NCBI GenBank assembly: GCA_017524385.1
Contig: JAFWSS010000001.1
Span: 1-63,424, forward strand
DNA length: 63,424 nucleotides
DNA from: Prevotella sp.
Lineage (GTDB): Bacteria; Bacteroidota; Bacteroidia; Bacteroidales; Bacteroidaceae
Direction of reading: 5' to 3'
Made by a program: the position numbers and the translations under genes. This document shows positions 37,018 to 49,600 of this stretch, piece by piece (the first letter of the stretch is position 1; every line of letters starts with the position of its first letter). A model generated the notes under the pieces. That model worked only from the letters and a program-made list of their open reading frames with translations. It ran no database searches and was not told where the DNA came from.

Positions 37018-40000
37018 TTACCTCACCACTTTCTTACCTTTTATTATATAGATGCCTTTGGGCAATTTCTCCACGTCGGCCATGCTGCCCACGCTCACGC
37101 CCATGAGGTCGTATACCTTGTCGGAAGAAGGCGTCGCTGTCGCTCTCGCCACCTCGATGCCGTCGGGCGACGATGGCGCTACGATGCGGATGACGCCGCC
37201 GTCCAACCTCGCTCCTTGGAGACAGGCCCTGAAGGCTGGCAATGGCGTATCTGCATCGACATAGACGAAGCGGTCGCCCTCCAACACATAAGCATCCTTG
37301 ACGATGGTTTTCACGGAATTGGTGCTGATGGCGTAACCATCCACCTTGCCCACCATGTCCTTGGCGAAGCCTGCCTTCAGCGTGGTGTTCTTCTTGCCTT
37401 CGAAGAGCAATGCCTTGCCTGCCAGTTGGGCATCTGGGGCAATGAGATAGGTGGTGTTTTCCTTGATCTCACTGGCAGGAGCCAGGGTCATCTGGTCGCC
37501 TTCCACTGCCACGATCTCCATCAGCCAGAACCTAGCGTTGCCGCCGGCCTCCTCATTCTCGCCTGCCTGGTGCCAGGTCGCTTGCTGCCCGTCCACAGAG
37601 ATGGCGATAGGTGCGAAAGGCAAGGTCAGCGTGCTCCATCTGCCCACATCCTCTGTGGCAAACGCCCTGATGTATTTGGGCACCATGGTAGCCGTCACGT
37701 CTTCTGGTGTATAGAAGTCGTATCGATCATCCATGGTGATGGTCCCGCCTCGGTTCTCGTAGTTCACCACGTTCTTGCCCATGAGGCCTTTGGGCACGCT
37801 CTTGTCGAGCAAATAGACCGTGTTGGGGTTCTCGTTAGGTTGGGCGTTGCTGGTGTATGCCACTTTCAAGTTGACGGCCAGGGCGTCATCGGGCACCACG
37901 AAATTGGGCTCGGCCTTCTTCGTCCTCACCGACCCGTCTGCCACCCAGTATATGGCGCCTTTCTGCAACATCAGTGCGGGGGTCTCTTCGATGGTCTTCA
38001 ATTCACTGCCCTCATAGGCCTTGACCACCACCTTGTAAGACTGGTCGAAGGCACCGGGCTTGAATTCCATACCCAATGTGACGGAGTCGCCGGGCTCGAT
38101 GCTGACAATTTGGTTTCCAGCCATCTCCTCTCCTTGTTCGTTGACGAGAGTAGCACTGACGAAATGGTGGTACTCCCCCACCCCATTGTTTTCCAAAATG
38201 ACGTTGCACATCACCTTGTCGCCCACGATGGCGGTGGCGTCGTCATCAAGATTGAGGATGTCCACCCTGCTTTGCAACTGTGCGCCATCGTTGTAGGCGT
38301 TGGTGTAGAAGAACTGGTCTTCGTAGCTGTCGACGGAGAGGAAATACACCTCGTTGGCAAGGTCGATGCTGTGGTCATTGTCCACATATATGGAGATGTC
38401 GCGTGTGGAATTCTCCTCGATGATGACTGGCTCCATCGCCACCTCTTCCACTTTTCCACTGCTGTTGTATTTCCGCAAAACGATGAAACCGTCAAACGTT
38501 TCTTGGTCATTGGTGAGCCTGACGACGACGTCCCGGCCCTTCCTTCTCACGTTTTGCACCTTGAAGTCTGCCCTTGGCACGGGGGTGAGCGTGAGGGTGT
38601 TGCCCTGAATTTGCACGTCGATGTAGTTGGCGTCGGCATTCCTGGCCAACTTGGGAAGTCCTCCTCCATTCTCCCAATAGACGGTCTTGAGGGTATAATG
38701 CCCTTGTTCGATGCCCTTGCCCAACTTGATGTTCACCTCGGCGCCGTCAGGATACGCCCTCCACAGGCGGAGGTTGGCGTTGCCTACCGTCCTCACCATC
38801 TTACCTTCATCATCATAGAGCGCCAGGCCTATCCTGCCGTTGTAGCTCCAGTCGTCACCATCATAGATCACCGACATGTCAACAACGATTTTTGAGAAGT
38901 CCATTCCCACGCTGTCTCTCACATATTCCTTGCCATACTTCAAACTGGAGCGTGATACTGCTGCAATGGGAACTTCTGGTGCCACAAACTCATCCTCGCC
39001 CTCTCGGGTGATGCCGACGACGGCCGACTGCATGAGCGAGAACCTCAATGATGTGGAACTTCCTCCCGTTCCGTTGGCACTGGCATCAAGCACGGAGATG
39101 CGGAAATAGTCGTCGCCATTGCCTCCCCATCCCCAGTTGATGTGGTAGAACCCATTTCCGTCATACCCGTCGCAAACGAAGGCGTGGCCTTCCATCGCCA
39201 TGGTGAAGCCGGTATAGAGCACCGGGCGTTTGTGTTTCAGTTCGTTGATCAGTATGCTGTCCCATTGCTCTATGGTGTATCCATACCTCGTGATGCTGTG
39301 AGCGGTATTGGGGATGTTGAAAAAACGTGGAAGCAGATATCCGAGATAGTCGGTGTTGGCTCCCGAACTTGCTGGTGTGTAGTCCATCTGCACCACCTGG
39401 CCGCAATAGAGCATGAGTTTGGCCACGGCATCCCTCTGCTCCTGCGTCGCGTTGCGTCCATAGACGTTGAGCATGTTGTCCCAGTCGAAGGTCGTTGGTT
39501 CAAGTCGCGGCATTTGCACCTTGTATGAATTGGTCGTATAGGCATCGATGGCATTGGTGGAGTCTGCAGGGCAGCGGTGGTAGTTGAGCACCTGTGCCAT
39601 GGCGGTGGCCACGCACCCCGTGGGGCATTTGACATTGCCTATGGAAGGGCACATCTCGTTGAAAGGCCATATCTGGTCCCACTTGGTCTTGATGAGAGGC
39701 TTGATGACGTCGGTGGGCCTGCCGGCAGGCATCTTGTTGGTGAGCTGGTATTCCACCACCTGTTCAATGGCTTCCTCGTAATACTGCAACCACCATTTCA
39801 TGTTTTCGGGCATGTGGTCTACATCCAACGACCCTTTGTCGGAATAGGCAAGCACCGGCACGGTACGGTCGTCGCCGGAAAGGATGACATAGCCTTTGTC
39901 GTTGTCAAAATTGCAGATATACAGTCCGGGATGGCCGGCTTTTCCTTTCAATTCACTTTGATAGGACACCTTCACATTCTCGTTGTGCCGTCCAAGATGC

Positions 40001-40110
40001 TCTTTGGCAAAGACTTTCGCCTTTTGCAGGGCTGCGGTTTTCGTCACGGGGTTGGCCATGGCGATGCAAGCGATGGCAAACAATGCCATCAAGGCTTGTA
40101 ATCTTTTCAT
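37018..40110 (-). CDS. C10 family cysteine protease with T9SS-type C-terminus
   Basis: A 1030-residue SpeB-like secreted protease. The signal peptide MKRLQALMALFAIACIAMA is followed by a prodomain (about 22-125). The catalytic domain has Cys166 in CPTGCVATAMAQVLNYH and His309 in MEGHAFVCDGYDG, then HINWGWGG. Beta-sandwich domains fill about 375-950. The last about 35 residues (VYDLMGVSVGSM... LPKGIYIIKGKKVV) match the short type A T9SS sorting tail. The start at 40110 gives a normal signal peptide and fits the promoter at 40156-40187; an ATG at 40131 is less good. It is a distant paralogue of the protease at 7751 but with a different C-terminal delivery module. Confidence 0.88.
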   Translation of the reverse strand: MKRLQALMALFAIACIAMANPVTKTAALQKAKVFAKEHLGRHNENVKVSYQSELKGKAGHPGLYICNFDNDKGYVILSGDDRTVPVLAYSDKGSLDVDHMPENMKWWLQYYEEAIEQVVEYQLTNKMPAGRPTDVIKPLIKTKWDQIWPFNEMCPSIGNVKCPTGCVATAMAQVLNYHRCPADSTNAIDAYTTNSYKVQMPRLEPTTFDWDNMLNVYGRNATQEQRDAVAKLMLYCGQVVQMDYTPASSGANTDYLGYLLPRFFNIPNTAHSITRYGYTIEQWDSILINELKHKRPVLYTGFTMAMEGHAFVCDGYDGNGFYHINWGWGGNGDDYFRISVLDASANGTGGSSTSLRFSLMQSAVVGITREGEDEFVAPEVPIAAVSRSSLKYGKEYVRDSVGMDFSKIVVDMSVIYDGDDWSYNGRIGLALYDDEGKMVRTVGNANLRLWRAYPDGAEVNIKLGKGIEQGHYTLKTVYWENGGGLPKLARNADANYIDVQIQGNTLTLTPVPRADFKVQNVRRKGRDVVVRLTNDQETFDGFIVLRKYNSSGKVEEVAMEPVIIEENSTRDISIYVDNDHSIDLANEVYFLSVDSYEDQFFYTNAYNDGAQLQSRVDILNLDDDATAIVGDKVMCNVILENNGVGEYHHFVSATLVNEQGEEMAGNQIVSIEPGDSVTLGMEFKPGAFDQSYKVVVKAYEGSELKTIEETPALMLQKGAIYWVADGSVRTKKAEPNFVVPDDALAVNLKVAYTSNAQPNENPNTVYLLDKSVPKGLMGKNVVNYENRGGTITMDDRYDFYTPEDVTATMVPKYIRAFATEDVGRWSTLTLPFAPIAISVDGQQATWHQAGENEEAGGNARFWLMEIVAVEGDQMTLAPASEIKENTTYLIAPDAQLAGKALLFEGKKNTTLKAGFAKDMVGKVDGYAISTNSVKTIVKDAYVLEGDRFVYVDADTPLPAFRACLQGARLDGGVIRIVAPSSPDGIEVARATATPSSDKVYDLMGVSVGSMADVEKLPKGIYIIKGKKVVR

Positions 40111-40155
40111 ATCGTTATAACTTTTGTTCATTCAAATGTTTTCAAAACCAAGTTG

Positions 40156-40187
40156 CAAAAGTACGAAAAAAAAGGAGGAATAAGCAA
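40156..40187 (-). promoter_or_regulatory. Promoter of the T9SS C10 protease
   Basis: On the minus strand, TTG (complement of 40185-40187), 21 nt, then TACTTTTG (complement of 40156-40163). It lies within the 3' part of the open frame of the decayed lipoprotein gene, which supports that part being non-coding. Confidence 0.65.
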
Positions 40188-40242
40188 AAATCCATACAAA
40201 AAACAAAAAAGTGGTTGAAAAAAGCATAGATGCATCAGGGGG

Positions 40243-40260
40243 CGACGCATCCCTGCGTCG
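40243..40260. repeat. Palindrome at the truncation point of the lipoprotein gene
   Basis: CGACGCA (40243-40249) and TGCGTCG (40254-40260) form a 7-bp hairpin with a 4-nt loop, exactly where the FISUMP-like sequence breaks off. It resembles dispersed REP-like palindromes. Confidence 0.55.
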
Positions 40261-40694
40261 TCATACATCCACACTGCGTCATAGCTGTTACCGTCGTAAT
40301 CGGTCACCGCATCGTGTACAACGGTGCCGGTTAAGTCATTGCCGCCGCCGGTTGTGTCTGTGAATATGGCGATGTATTCGGCATCGCCGCTCACCACAAT
40401 TTGGCGCGGATTGGTGGCATCGCCGTCGTTCCAGCGGACAAAACAACATCCCATCACAGGCACTGCGGATAGGGTGACCGTCTCACCGTCTTTGTATGTG
40501 CCTGAGCCTGTGACAGAACCCCATTCCGTGTTGTTGGATTTCACCGTGACGGTATAACTTTTCTTACAGCCCGTCAAGGTCAAGACGACCAGTAGGGCCA
40601 ATGTTGAAATTCGGATGATTCTTTTCATTTTGCAATATTGATTGTCAAGTTGTTTTGCTTCTGTTAATTCTGGAACAGATGATATATCCGCCCA

Positions 40695-43600
40695 TTACCG
40701 TTTCACCACCCGTTTGGTGACGGTGCCCTGTTCGGTGGTCACACGCACGAAATAGACACCGGAGGCACGGGTGGAGAGGTCGATAACCGTCTGGTAATCA
40801 CGCACAAAGTGCTGCTCTAACCGTTTTCCGTACATATCATATACCTCCAACTGCTCGATGAGGTCTTGCTCGTTGCGGACGATGCATTTTCCAGTCGTGG
40901 GGTTGGGGTAGAGATGCAAGAGTTGGTCGATGTCACGCTCGGGAACCCCGACATCAGGTCTTACGGAGAACACCACGTCGTCAATGAACACCTTGCCTAA
41001 ATAGGCGGGACAGTGATAGCGGAACGACACATACCGTCCGTCGCCGTTGTGGTGGTCAAGGAGTACGGAATGCGGTTCCCACACACCCCAGCTCTGGAGG
41101 GTGATGGTATCGACCGGCACGAAGGAGGCGGCATCGTAAGGACTGCTCATCACGCCTATGAACATCGTGTCCCAACCCGGAACCGCACCAGCTTCCTGGA
41201 AGTAGCTGAAATCCAGTTGGATGCTGTCGAAGGAGAGATTCGGGGCGAATGCCGGGGTGATGGCCCAGTCGTCGCTGAAAGAGTTGGCGAGGAAGAGCAT
41301 CGACCCGACACCGCTGGCAGAAACTTCGGACGAAACGATGGGGTAGTAGGAGTAGGATGCAGGGGTCAGAATGCGGCGCCAGCAATCGGGGAAGGCCGCT
41401 TTGCTGTCTGTTCCGTATGTGTCAAACGTCTCCGTGTAGGGCAATTGGCTGATAATTCCACAGTCCGGGGTGATTTCTAACGGCTCTGACCATCCCGAAT
41501 GGCTGTTCGAGCCACAGACAGTCCGCACGAATATGCGGTACGTTTGTCCGGGAGTCAGGTTGTCAACGACAAACGAGGTGTTGGCGGTGGCCACCGGGGT
41601 TTGGGTGCTGGGAGAAACTCCCGGGGCGCAGGCCACGTATTCCCATTGTGAAGCACTACTTTGCGAGGGCTCGAACGAGATGGTAGCCGAAGTGGAGGTG
41701 AGGTCGTGGGCAGTCAAACCGGAGGGTGCATCGCAATCATCTGCTTGATAGACAATCAGATCGTCAAGCCACATAGCCATATTAGAGGAGTGTAATCCCA
41801 CCTGTCGGAAGGCGATATGGCGGTTGGTGCCCGTCATCGCCGTGTTGCGGAAATCCACCGTGACATCCTGCCAGGTATCAAAATGGGCGATGGAAATAAC
41901 CTGTACGGATTCAAAAGTCGAAAGGTCGTACGGGTCGCTCATCACCCCCACTTCCATACATCCGGCGATATATTCGTGGTCAGCAGACAGCCGGAACTGA
42001 GCCCGCAGCGAATGGATATCCACCCCGAACGGCTGGGTGACAGCGGTGGCAGTCGTTGACGTGTCGGAGTGGAAGAGAAGGGCTTTGCTCTCCATGCCGT
42101 AATAGCCGTAGGTGTTCCAGTCAATTCTGGGACATTCGGCGTAGGTGACGGGGAAGATCCAGCAGTCGGGTCTCACAATATAGGTGCTCATCCACGGGTA
42201 GTCGTCGAAATTCTCCGAGTAGGGCAGATCCACCACGGGGGCGCAAGTCGTCATGAAAGTGGTGGGGGTACACCACGAGCTGCTCGAGCTGCCGCAATCG
42301 GACTGTACGAAGACATCGTACATCGTGTTGTCGGCCAAGCCACCGATAACAATCGGATGAGTTCCCGTCTGCACAGGTGTGCCGCTCTCAGGTCCATTGC
42401 CGTTAGGAACGACCACCACGCGCCAAGCGGTCTCCGACCCGCCGGGTTGCCAATCCACCAACACGCTGTCGTGGGTGATGGGTTCAGCGGTCACATTCGT
42501 GGGCAGCGGACAAGCGGAGAGGTATTCCACCGTCAGATTGTCCATGCTGACCGGGGTGAGCGGATTGGAGAAGTTCTCCTGCATAAAAGCGAGGTAGTGA
42601 CCGTTGCCGGTATAGGAAGCCAAACTGACGGTCCTGTCAATCCAAGATGTCAGCGCGTAAGGGTTCGGGAAGACCGTGTCAACAGGCGTGAACGTGGAGA
42701 AGTCGTTAGGATCGGTCATCACACCCACTACCAAAATGGAGTTGGGGGCTGTCGTGTTGGCTTTGAACTTGAACGACGCCTGCAAAGTGTTCATCGGGAT
42801 AGACGAATCAAATTCGGGCGTGATGGCGACGTTGTGGCCGTTGCTGGGTTGGAAATAGAGCGAACCCGGTGAGCTGTAATATCCATTGGGGAAAATAAAC
42901 GGATAAGGTGCGACGATATAGGAGGAGTAGAGGCGGCTCCAGCATCTCGGGAATGCGGAATAGCCGTCCAAGTTGGAGCCGGTTCCGTAGGTGTCAAAGG
43001 ATTCCATATAAGGAATATCGGTGATGGTGCCGCAGTCCGTCCTTTGCGAAGTGGAGCACCATGCGCTCTTGCTGTTCCCGCAATTGGTACGCACATAGAT
43101 GGTGTAAAGCCTGTCTTTGTGCAGATTGTTGAAGGTGTAAGCGATATTTGTCAGCGCGACAATCTGCGTGGTGTCTAAAGTTTGCCCGTCTTCCACAATA
43201 ACGGCTTCCCAATTCTGGTCACTGGTGTCGGCGGGGGTGAAGCTGATGCTGATGCTGGTCGTGGAGGTTGCCGTTACCGTCAGCGTGTGAGGTGCGGCGC
43301 AGGAACCGCCGTAAATCATGATGTTATCGACGGCGCCCGGCGGGTTCGTTCCCTCGTAGTAGCCATTGCTCCAGAGGAAGTAGAGCCGCTGGTGTCCCGC
43401 GTGTGTGGAATCGACCGTGAATGAATGGCTGGTCCATGCGGCATCCGTGTACAACCCGTTGCCGAGTTCCTCCAATCCGGAAGGGATAGTGATGGAATAG
43501 GTGGCATTGGGCTCCACAGGGACAGGAGATCCGAGGAAGATGCGGGTGCGGTCATCGCCGCTCTGCCCAAGCCCTCGGAAGTCGAAGGCAATCTGGTATT

Positions 43601-46600
43601 CAGAATATCCTGGGGTGAAATAGATGTCACGATAAGCCCAGGAGTTGCTCATAGAGCCATAGACATTGTAGGCGTTGGTTGCACCGTTGTCGTTGGAGAC
43701 GTAGAGAGCGTGTTGGCCTGTCTGTTGCGCGGCCTGCCCAATATACCAGCGGTTGTCGCCCACACCCAGCAGACGCCAGTCGCGGTTCTCGTCACTCTCT
43801 TCAAAGCCGCAGAAATAGGGCAGCTGCGCTTCGGTGGCTTCAGTGAAGAAGGTGCTCACATCGCTCCACTGGCTGGCGAATGAAGGCACGCAACTCTTGC
43901 GCACCCGCCAAGTGTATTGCGTGGAGGACTGCAAATTCTGCAGCAACAGGAACGTGTCGGTGGTGGAAAGCTCGTACCATCCTGTATCGCTGCTCATCCG
44001 GTAGCCGACTGTGTAGTCGTTGGTGATGCCGCACGCACCGGGGCTCCAGGAAACCACTGCTGTGACATCGGCAAGGTCGGAAACGGTCAGTTCCGTCGGG
44101 ATGCTGCATGGCGAACCGACGATGGAGATGTTGTCCACGGCACCCGGAAGGTTGTTGTTCGTCCCGACAATCTGCTGTGTCCAAAGGAAATACAGGCGTT
44201 GCATGCCCGCATGGGAACCGTTGATTACGAAACGGAAATGGTTCCAGTTGGCCATCCCATAGAAGTCGCCGATAACTTCTGCATTGGCGGGGGTGTAATT
44301 GCCAGAAGGGGTTGTCGGTGGTCCGAGGAACACCCTTACATAGTCCGCTGACGCTCCGGGATAACCGTAAGAGCGGATGTCGAATTCCATCAGATACTCG
44401 GAATATTGCGGGTCGAAGTAGATGTCGCGGTAAGCCCAGGTCTGGGCGTTCACGTTGTCGGAGAAGGTGTTGGAAACACCATTGTTGTTGGAAACGTACA
44501 ATGCGGAATCGCCATCACAGTGCGCCGCATGGCCGATATACCACTTGTGGTTGTTCATACCGTCATCTATTATCCAACATACGTTCTCATCTGCTTCCTC
44601 AAAGCCGCAGAAATAGGGCAGTGTGGTCGTGCTGAACTGGAACTCGTTGCTCCAAACGCCTTGCATAGTGTCGCAGTTGGTCCTGACTTTGACTATATAG
44701 TTGGTCTTGGGTTGCAGGTTGGTCAACGTGACTTGATTGCTGTTGGCTGTCACATAACTATAGGTGTTGTCGGATTGTCGGCGGTAAGCCACCGTGTAGG
44801 AATCGGCTTGGTAAACCGCACTCCACGACAACACCGCATCGTTCTCCGACACTTGGTTGGCGGTTAGATGGCGTGGAATGCCGCAACCTTCCGGTGTGAT
44901 GGAGATGTTGTCGAAAGCCGCTGGCGGATTGGTACCCATGCTCACGTCGCTGCGCCACAGAATGTAGATGCGCTGCAGACCGGAGAAGGCGGTGTCTAAA
45001 TTGATGGTGACATTGTGCCAGGTGGAATCCAAATAGATGACATCGCCCATCTGGGTTGCACCATCGGGGACAATAATATTTGAGCTGACGGGCGTGACAG
45101 TTGGCGTCGTGGGAGGTCCTAAGAATACTTTCGCGTAGTCAACAGGATTGTTGTTATACAGCTCGCCGAAAGCTCTGCAGTCGAATGAAATCACATAATC
45201 GGTATAGCTGGGATCCAGATAGACATCGCGGTAAGCCCATATCATCGAATAGGTTGTCGAGTAGGTGTTGGTGGCGCCATTCTCATTGGAAACATACAAC
45301 GATGAGTTACCTCCGTTGTTCACAGCGTTTCCGATATGCCATTTGTTGGCGTAACTCCCGTTCACGAACGTCCATCGGCTGTTCTCATCCGCATCTTCGA
45401 AATCACATACGTATGGCAGACGGGCAGTAATCGCCGGGGTCTGGAAGGTGGATTCCGCAGACCATTGGCTGTGGTCGGTGGCGGTGCAGTTGGCCCGCAC
45501 TTTCCAAACGTAGGTGGTCAGCGGGGTGAGGTTGCCAATGGTGAGATGTTCGTCCTGTACGGTGATGAAGGTGAAGGCGGTGTCATATTGCAGTTTGTAG
45601 GCAACAGTGTAGGATTCGGAACTGCCGTTGGGCATAGACCACAATAGATTGGCGAGCGTATCCATCACCTGTGCGGTCAGTTCGGAAGGAACGTTAGTGC
45701 AAGGGGTGCCTTCAATGTTGATGTTGTCGATAGCGGCCGGCGGGTTGGCGACATAATAGCCCGTGTTGCTCCAGAAGAAATAGAGACGCTGCAGACCAGA
45801 ATAGGTGTGGTCCAACGTGTAGGTCTTGGTTGTCCACGCCGACATTCCGCAAAGACCGGTTTCAAGTGCGGTGAGATCGTCGGGTACTGTTGAGCCGTTG
45901 GGGATAGTAGGTGTACCTATGTAAACATTCGCATAAGATAAATATCGCCAGTCTGTCCCACCTACCCCACGGAAGTCGAAAGAGAGAGTATATACAGAGT
46001 CGGACGGGTCGAAATAAATGTCCCGATATGCCCACACGTATGAGAAGTTGGCAGTAGAGTAACTTTGGGAAAAGGCGTAAGAAACGCCACCGTCATTGGA
46101 AATGTATATAGAATAATCCCCCCCATTGTTAACGGCATTGCCAATATACCATTGGTTAATATAATTCCCATTTACAGTTTGCCAAGCATTGCGCTCGTTG
46201 GCATTCTCGAAGTCGCAAAGGTACGGAATGGTTGCCGGCATTTGTACGCTGAGGTCGCTGGTCCATCCGCTATGATCGTTGGCGGAGCAGTTGGCGCGCA
46301 CTTTGCAGAAGTAGGCGGCGGACGGAGTGAGTCCGCTAATGGTCAAGAACGTGTCAGTGGTAGTATATTCGGAGGTTGTGGTGCTCTCCGCCTGTCGCAC
46401 GCTCACCGTGTAGGAGGCGGCAGTGCCGACCGGATTCGGTGACCAGCTGAGTGTCACGGTGTTGTCCGTCATGTCCGTTACCACTGGCTCAGAAGGGGTG
46501 ACACAAGTCAGTCCGAGGATGGCGAGATTATCGACTGCGGCGGGCGGCTGCAACCCTATAGAGTTGTTGTTGACCCACAGGAAATAGATGCGCTGCACTC

Positions 46601-49600
46601 CAGAGTAGGTGGAGTCGAGGGTGAATGCGTAATGTGTCCAGTCGTTAACAGAGGATAGGGTAGTACCCAGTTGCACTGCGCCGGCGGGTGTTGCAGTGCC
46701 GGACGGAACAGCGGGACTGCCCACAAACACCTTCATGTAGTCGGTGTTGGAATGGCCCATGCCTTTGAAATCGAACGAGAGCTGGTATTCAGTATGGCCG
46801 TTATCGAAGAAGACATCGCGATATGCCCACACAGAAGCGGTTTCCGTGATGGTATAGGCGTTGGTCGTGCCGTTGTCGTTGGAGATGTAGAGGGCGCTGT
46901 TGTCGCCGTAGCCGGTAGCATTGCCGATGACCCATTGGTTTTCCGCTTCGCCGTTTACCATCGTCCATTGGCTGTTTTCAGCGGTGTTGTCAAAGGCGCA
47001 AACGTAGGGCAAATGATTCAGCATCTGCGTGGTGGTGAAGAACATATCTCCGCTCCATTCACTCTGTTCATTATCTGTGCAGTTGGCGCGGATTTTCCAC
47101 GTGTAAGTGGTTTCAGGAAGAAGTCCGGTCAGCACACAAGTTGTGTTTTGCACAGACATTTCCACATAGAGACTGTCGTCCAGTTTCTTGTAAGCCAAAG
47201 TGTAGGAGAGCGGGGAGCCTGCGCTGGGAGCCCAGGAAAGGGTTGTTGTGGTGTCTTGCGCCTGGGTTGCCAAATTAGCAGGGACACCGCACGTGGAGAC
47301 GGTGATGGAGATATTGTCGATGGCGGCAGGCGGGTTAGTGCCGGAATTATAGTCGTTATTCCACAAGATGTAGAGCCGTTGCACGCCCGCATGGGTGGAA
47401 TCCACCGTGAAACTCTTATGTGTCCACTGTTCCGTCAGGTTCAATGTTTCCCCGATTTGTGTAAGGGGAATGGTAGCATCGTAGATATCGAAAATCGGAG
47501 ATGCAGGTGTATCCAGGAAAAGTTTCACATAATCCTGTCCTTCTTGTCCCACGCCCTTGAAATCCAGAGAGAGCTGATACTGGGAATATCCCGGTTCCAG
47601 ATAGATGTCGCGGTACGCCCAAACATACGCATTGTGTTGGAAATCGTAGGTGTTGGAAACACCACCATCACTGGAGATATATAGTAGCGTGTTGTCGGAA
47701 GCGTCTGCCAGCGTACCGATATACCAGCGGTTCTGGTAATCATAGCTGAAAGATGCCCAATAATCGCCGATTTCACAATCCTCACCGTTTCGGATGGTCC
47801 AACAGGCGTTCTCCGCATCGTCTTCAAAATCGCAGAAATAGGGTATCTGTGCCAACGTCTGGAACGCTTTCTCGCTACTCCAATCGCTCCATACATTGCC
47901 TGCATATTGGGCTTTCAACTTCCAGGCATACCAGCTGGATGCTGTTAGGTTGGAAAGTTGGAAGGCTGTGTCGGAAGCGGACAGAAGTGTTTCCGTATAT
48001 GCCGAGTCGGTTTCGGCGCGGTAAGCTAAAATATAGCCTTGCGGTACTTCAACGGTGTCGGGCTGCCAAGTCAGACGCGCTGCGTGCGCGGTGATGTCCG
48101 TTGTGGCTAATTGTTCAGGAATGCTGTGGCTGATGCCCTTGATAGAAATATTGTCAATGGCACCGGCAGGATTCAAGGAGGTGTTGAACCGGAAATCGAT
48201 GCGCAGCTGTTGAAGTCCGGCAAACGTAGAATCCACCATGATACAGTGGTGTGTCCAGAACGGCGCTTCGCTCAGAAATCCGCTCACGGCATCATAATTG
48301 AGGAAAACTTGCATAAATCCCTGCATACTACCGCCGCCTTTAACATCAAAATCAATCTGATACTTGGAGAATCCTGGGGTAAAGTAGATTTCCCGGAAGG
48401 CATACGGTTCTCCTCCATCCGAGATGTAACTGTTGGTGAGGCCGCCATCATTGCTGATGTATAGGGAATTTTGTCCGCCGTGCGCAACGGCATTACCAAT
48501 ATAAACTTGATTGTTTTCTGATTCCCAGTCAGTTACAATCTGCCAGTTGCTGTTTTCCACAGCATCCTCAAAATCACAGAAATAGGGCAACCCAACATGC
48601 AGTTGGTCGGTGAAGAAATCTGATTCATCGCTCCAGAAGCTATATTCCGAAGCACTGCAGTTGGCGCGGACTTTCCACACATATTCGGTGAGTGGTTGCA
48701 GGCCGCCTATTATGCAGGATGTGTCCGTGACTACCATCTCTGTGAAGACGGTGTCTGTCTCTTCCCGATAGGCAACAGTATAAGATTCAGCTGTCTGATT
48801 GTCGAAAGGCTGCCAAGAGAGTTCGGCTAAAGTGTCCGTAACGGTTACATTTTGTAAAGAGCCAGGTCGTCCGCAGGTAGTGGCCGACACGCAGAAATTG
48901 TCCACCGCTGCTGTGGGGTCGCACGTGTAATAGCCATAATCTTCCCAGCTGAAATAGATTCGTTCTGCTCCATAGTATGAGGAATCAACAATGAACTCAT
49001 AATGTTGCCAAACACTGTCAGGTGCTTGATAGTATTGACTGTTAAAGAAGTGAATAAATGAATTTTCTGATGGAATGCCATTGTTGTAATTGATTGATTC
49101 TTGGATGGCTGGCCGACCAATAATGAGCTTTAGGGAAGAATAATCGCAACGGCTCTCCTTGACATCAAACGAAATCAAATATTCAGTGGCACGATGGAAA
49201 TACAAATCCCGATAGGCTAACGTGTAAACACTGTAATAATCAGGATGATAGCAAGAAGAGGTTGTTCCATCGTCACTAGAAACATATAAGGAAGAGGTGC
49301 CGCCGTTATTGATAGCTTGACCAATATACCATTGCGTGTTAGTGTCTGATGCAATGAATTGCCATTGGGCATTATCGGTGGAGTCCTCGAAGCTGCAGCA
49401 GTAGGGTAGCGGATAGACAATGGGGGCGGAGAGGAAACTTAATTCAGGACTCCAGTCGCCTACTTCCGATGCACTACAATTGCTGCGCACCTTCCACACA
49501 TAGTGGGTGGAATATTCCAATTCGGTGAGCATAACGAATGTGTCAGTGACCGTAACACTGGTGAAATCCGTCTCGTTTTTTTGCTTGTATGCTACAGTAT

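Larger units (their letters stand above)
40128..40628 (-). pseudogene. Truncated lipoprotein gene (divergent B-repeat plus FISUMP remnant)
   Basis: The frame opens with a lipoprotein signal (LVVLTLTGC, Cys about 21). A divergent InlB-like B-repeat follows (GSVTGSGTYKDGETVTLSA... GCCFVRWNDG). Then VTDYDGNSYDAVWM reads like the first strand of the Fibrobacter-succinogenes major paralogous (FISUMP) domain, which normally continues for some 150 residues. Here it stops being protein-like at a CGACGCA palindrome, and the remaining about 45 residues are hydrophobic low-quality sequence across the next gene's promoter. It looks like a 5' fragment of a larger gene. It may still be translated as a 166-residue product. 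It starts 66 bp after the giant gene's stop. Confidence 0.6.

Noticed and set aside
37216-38895. 559-codon open frame on the plus strand
   Set aside because: It lies entirely opposite the C10 protease coding region, has low-complexity His/Val-rich composition and no start signals; it is a mirror of the codon bias of the real gene.
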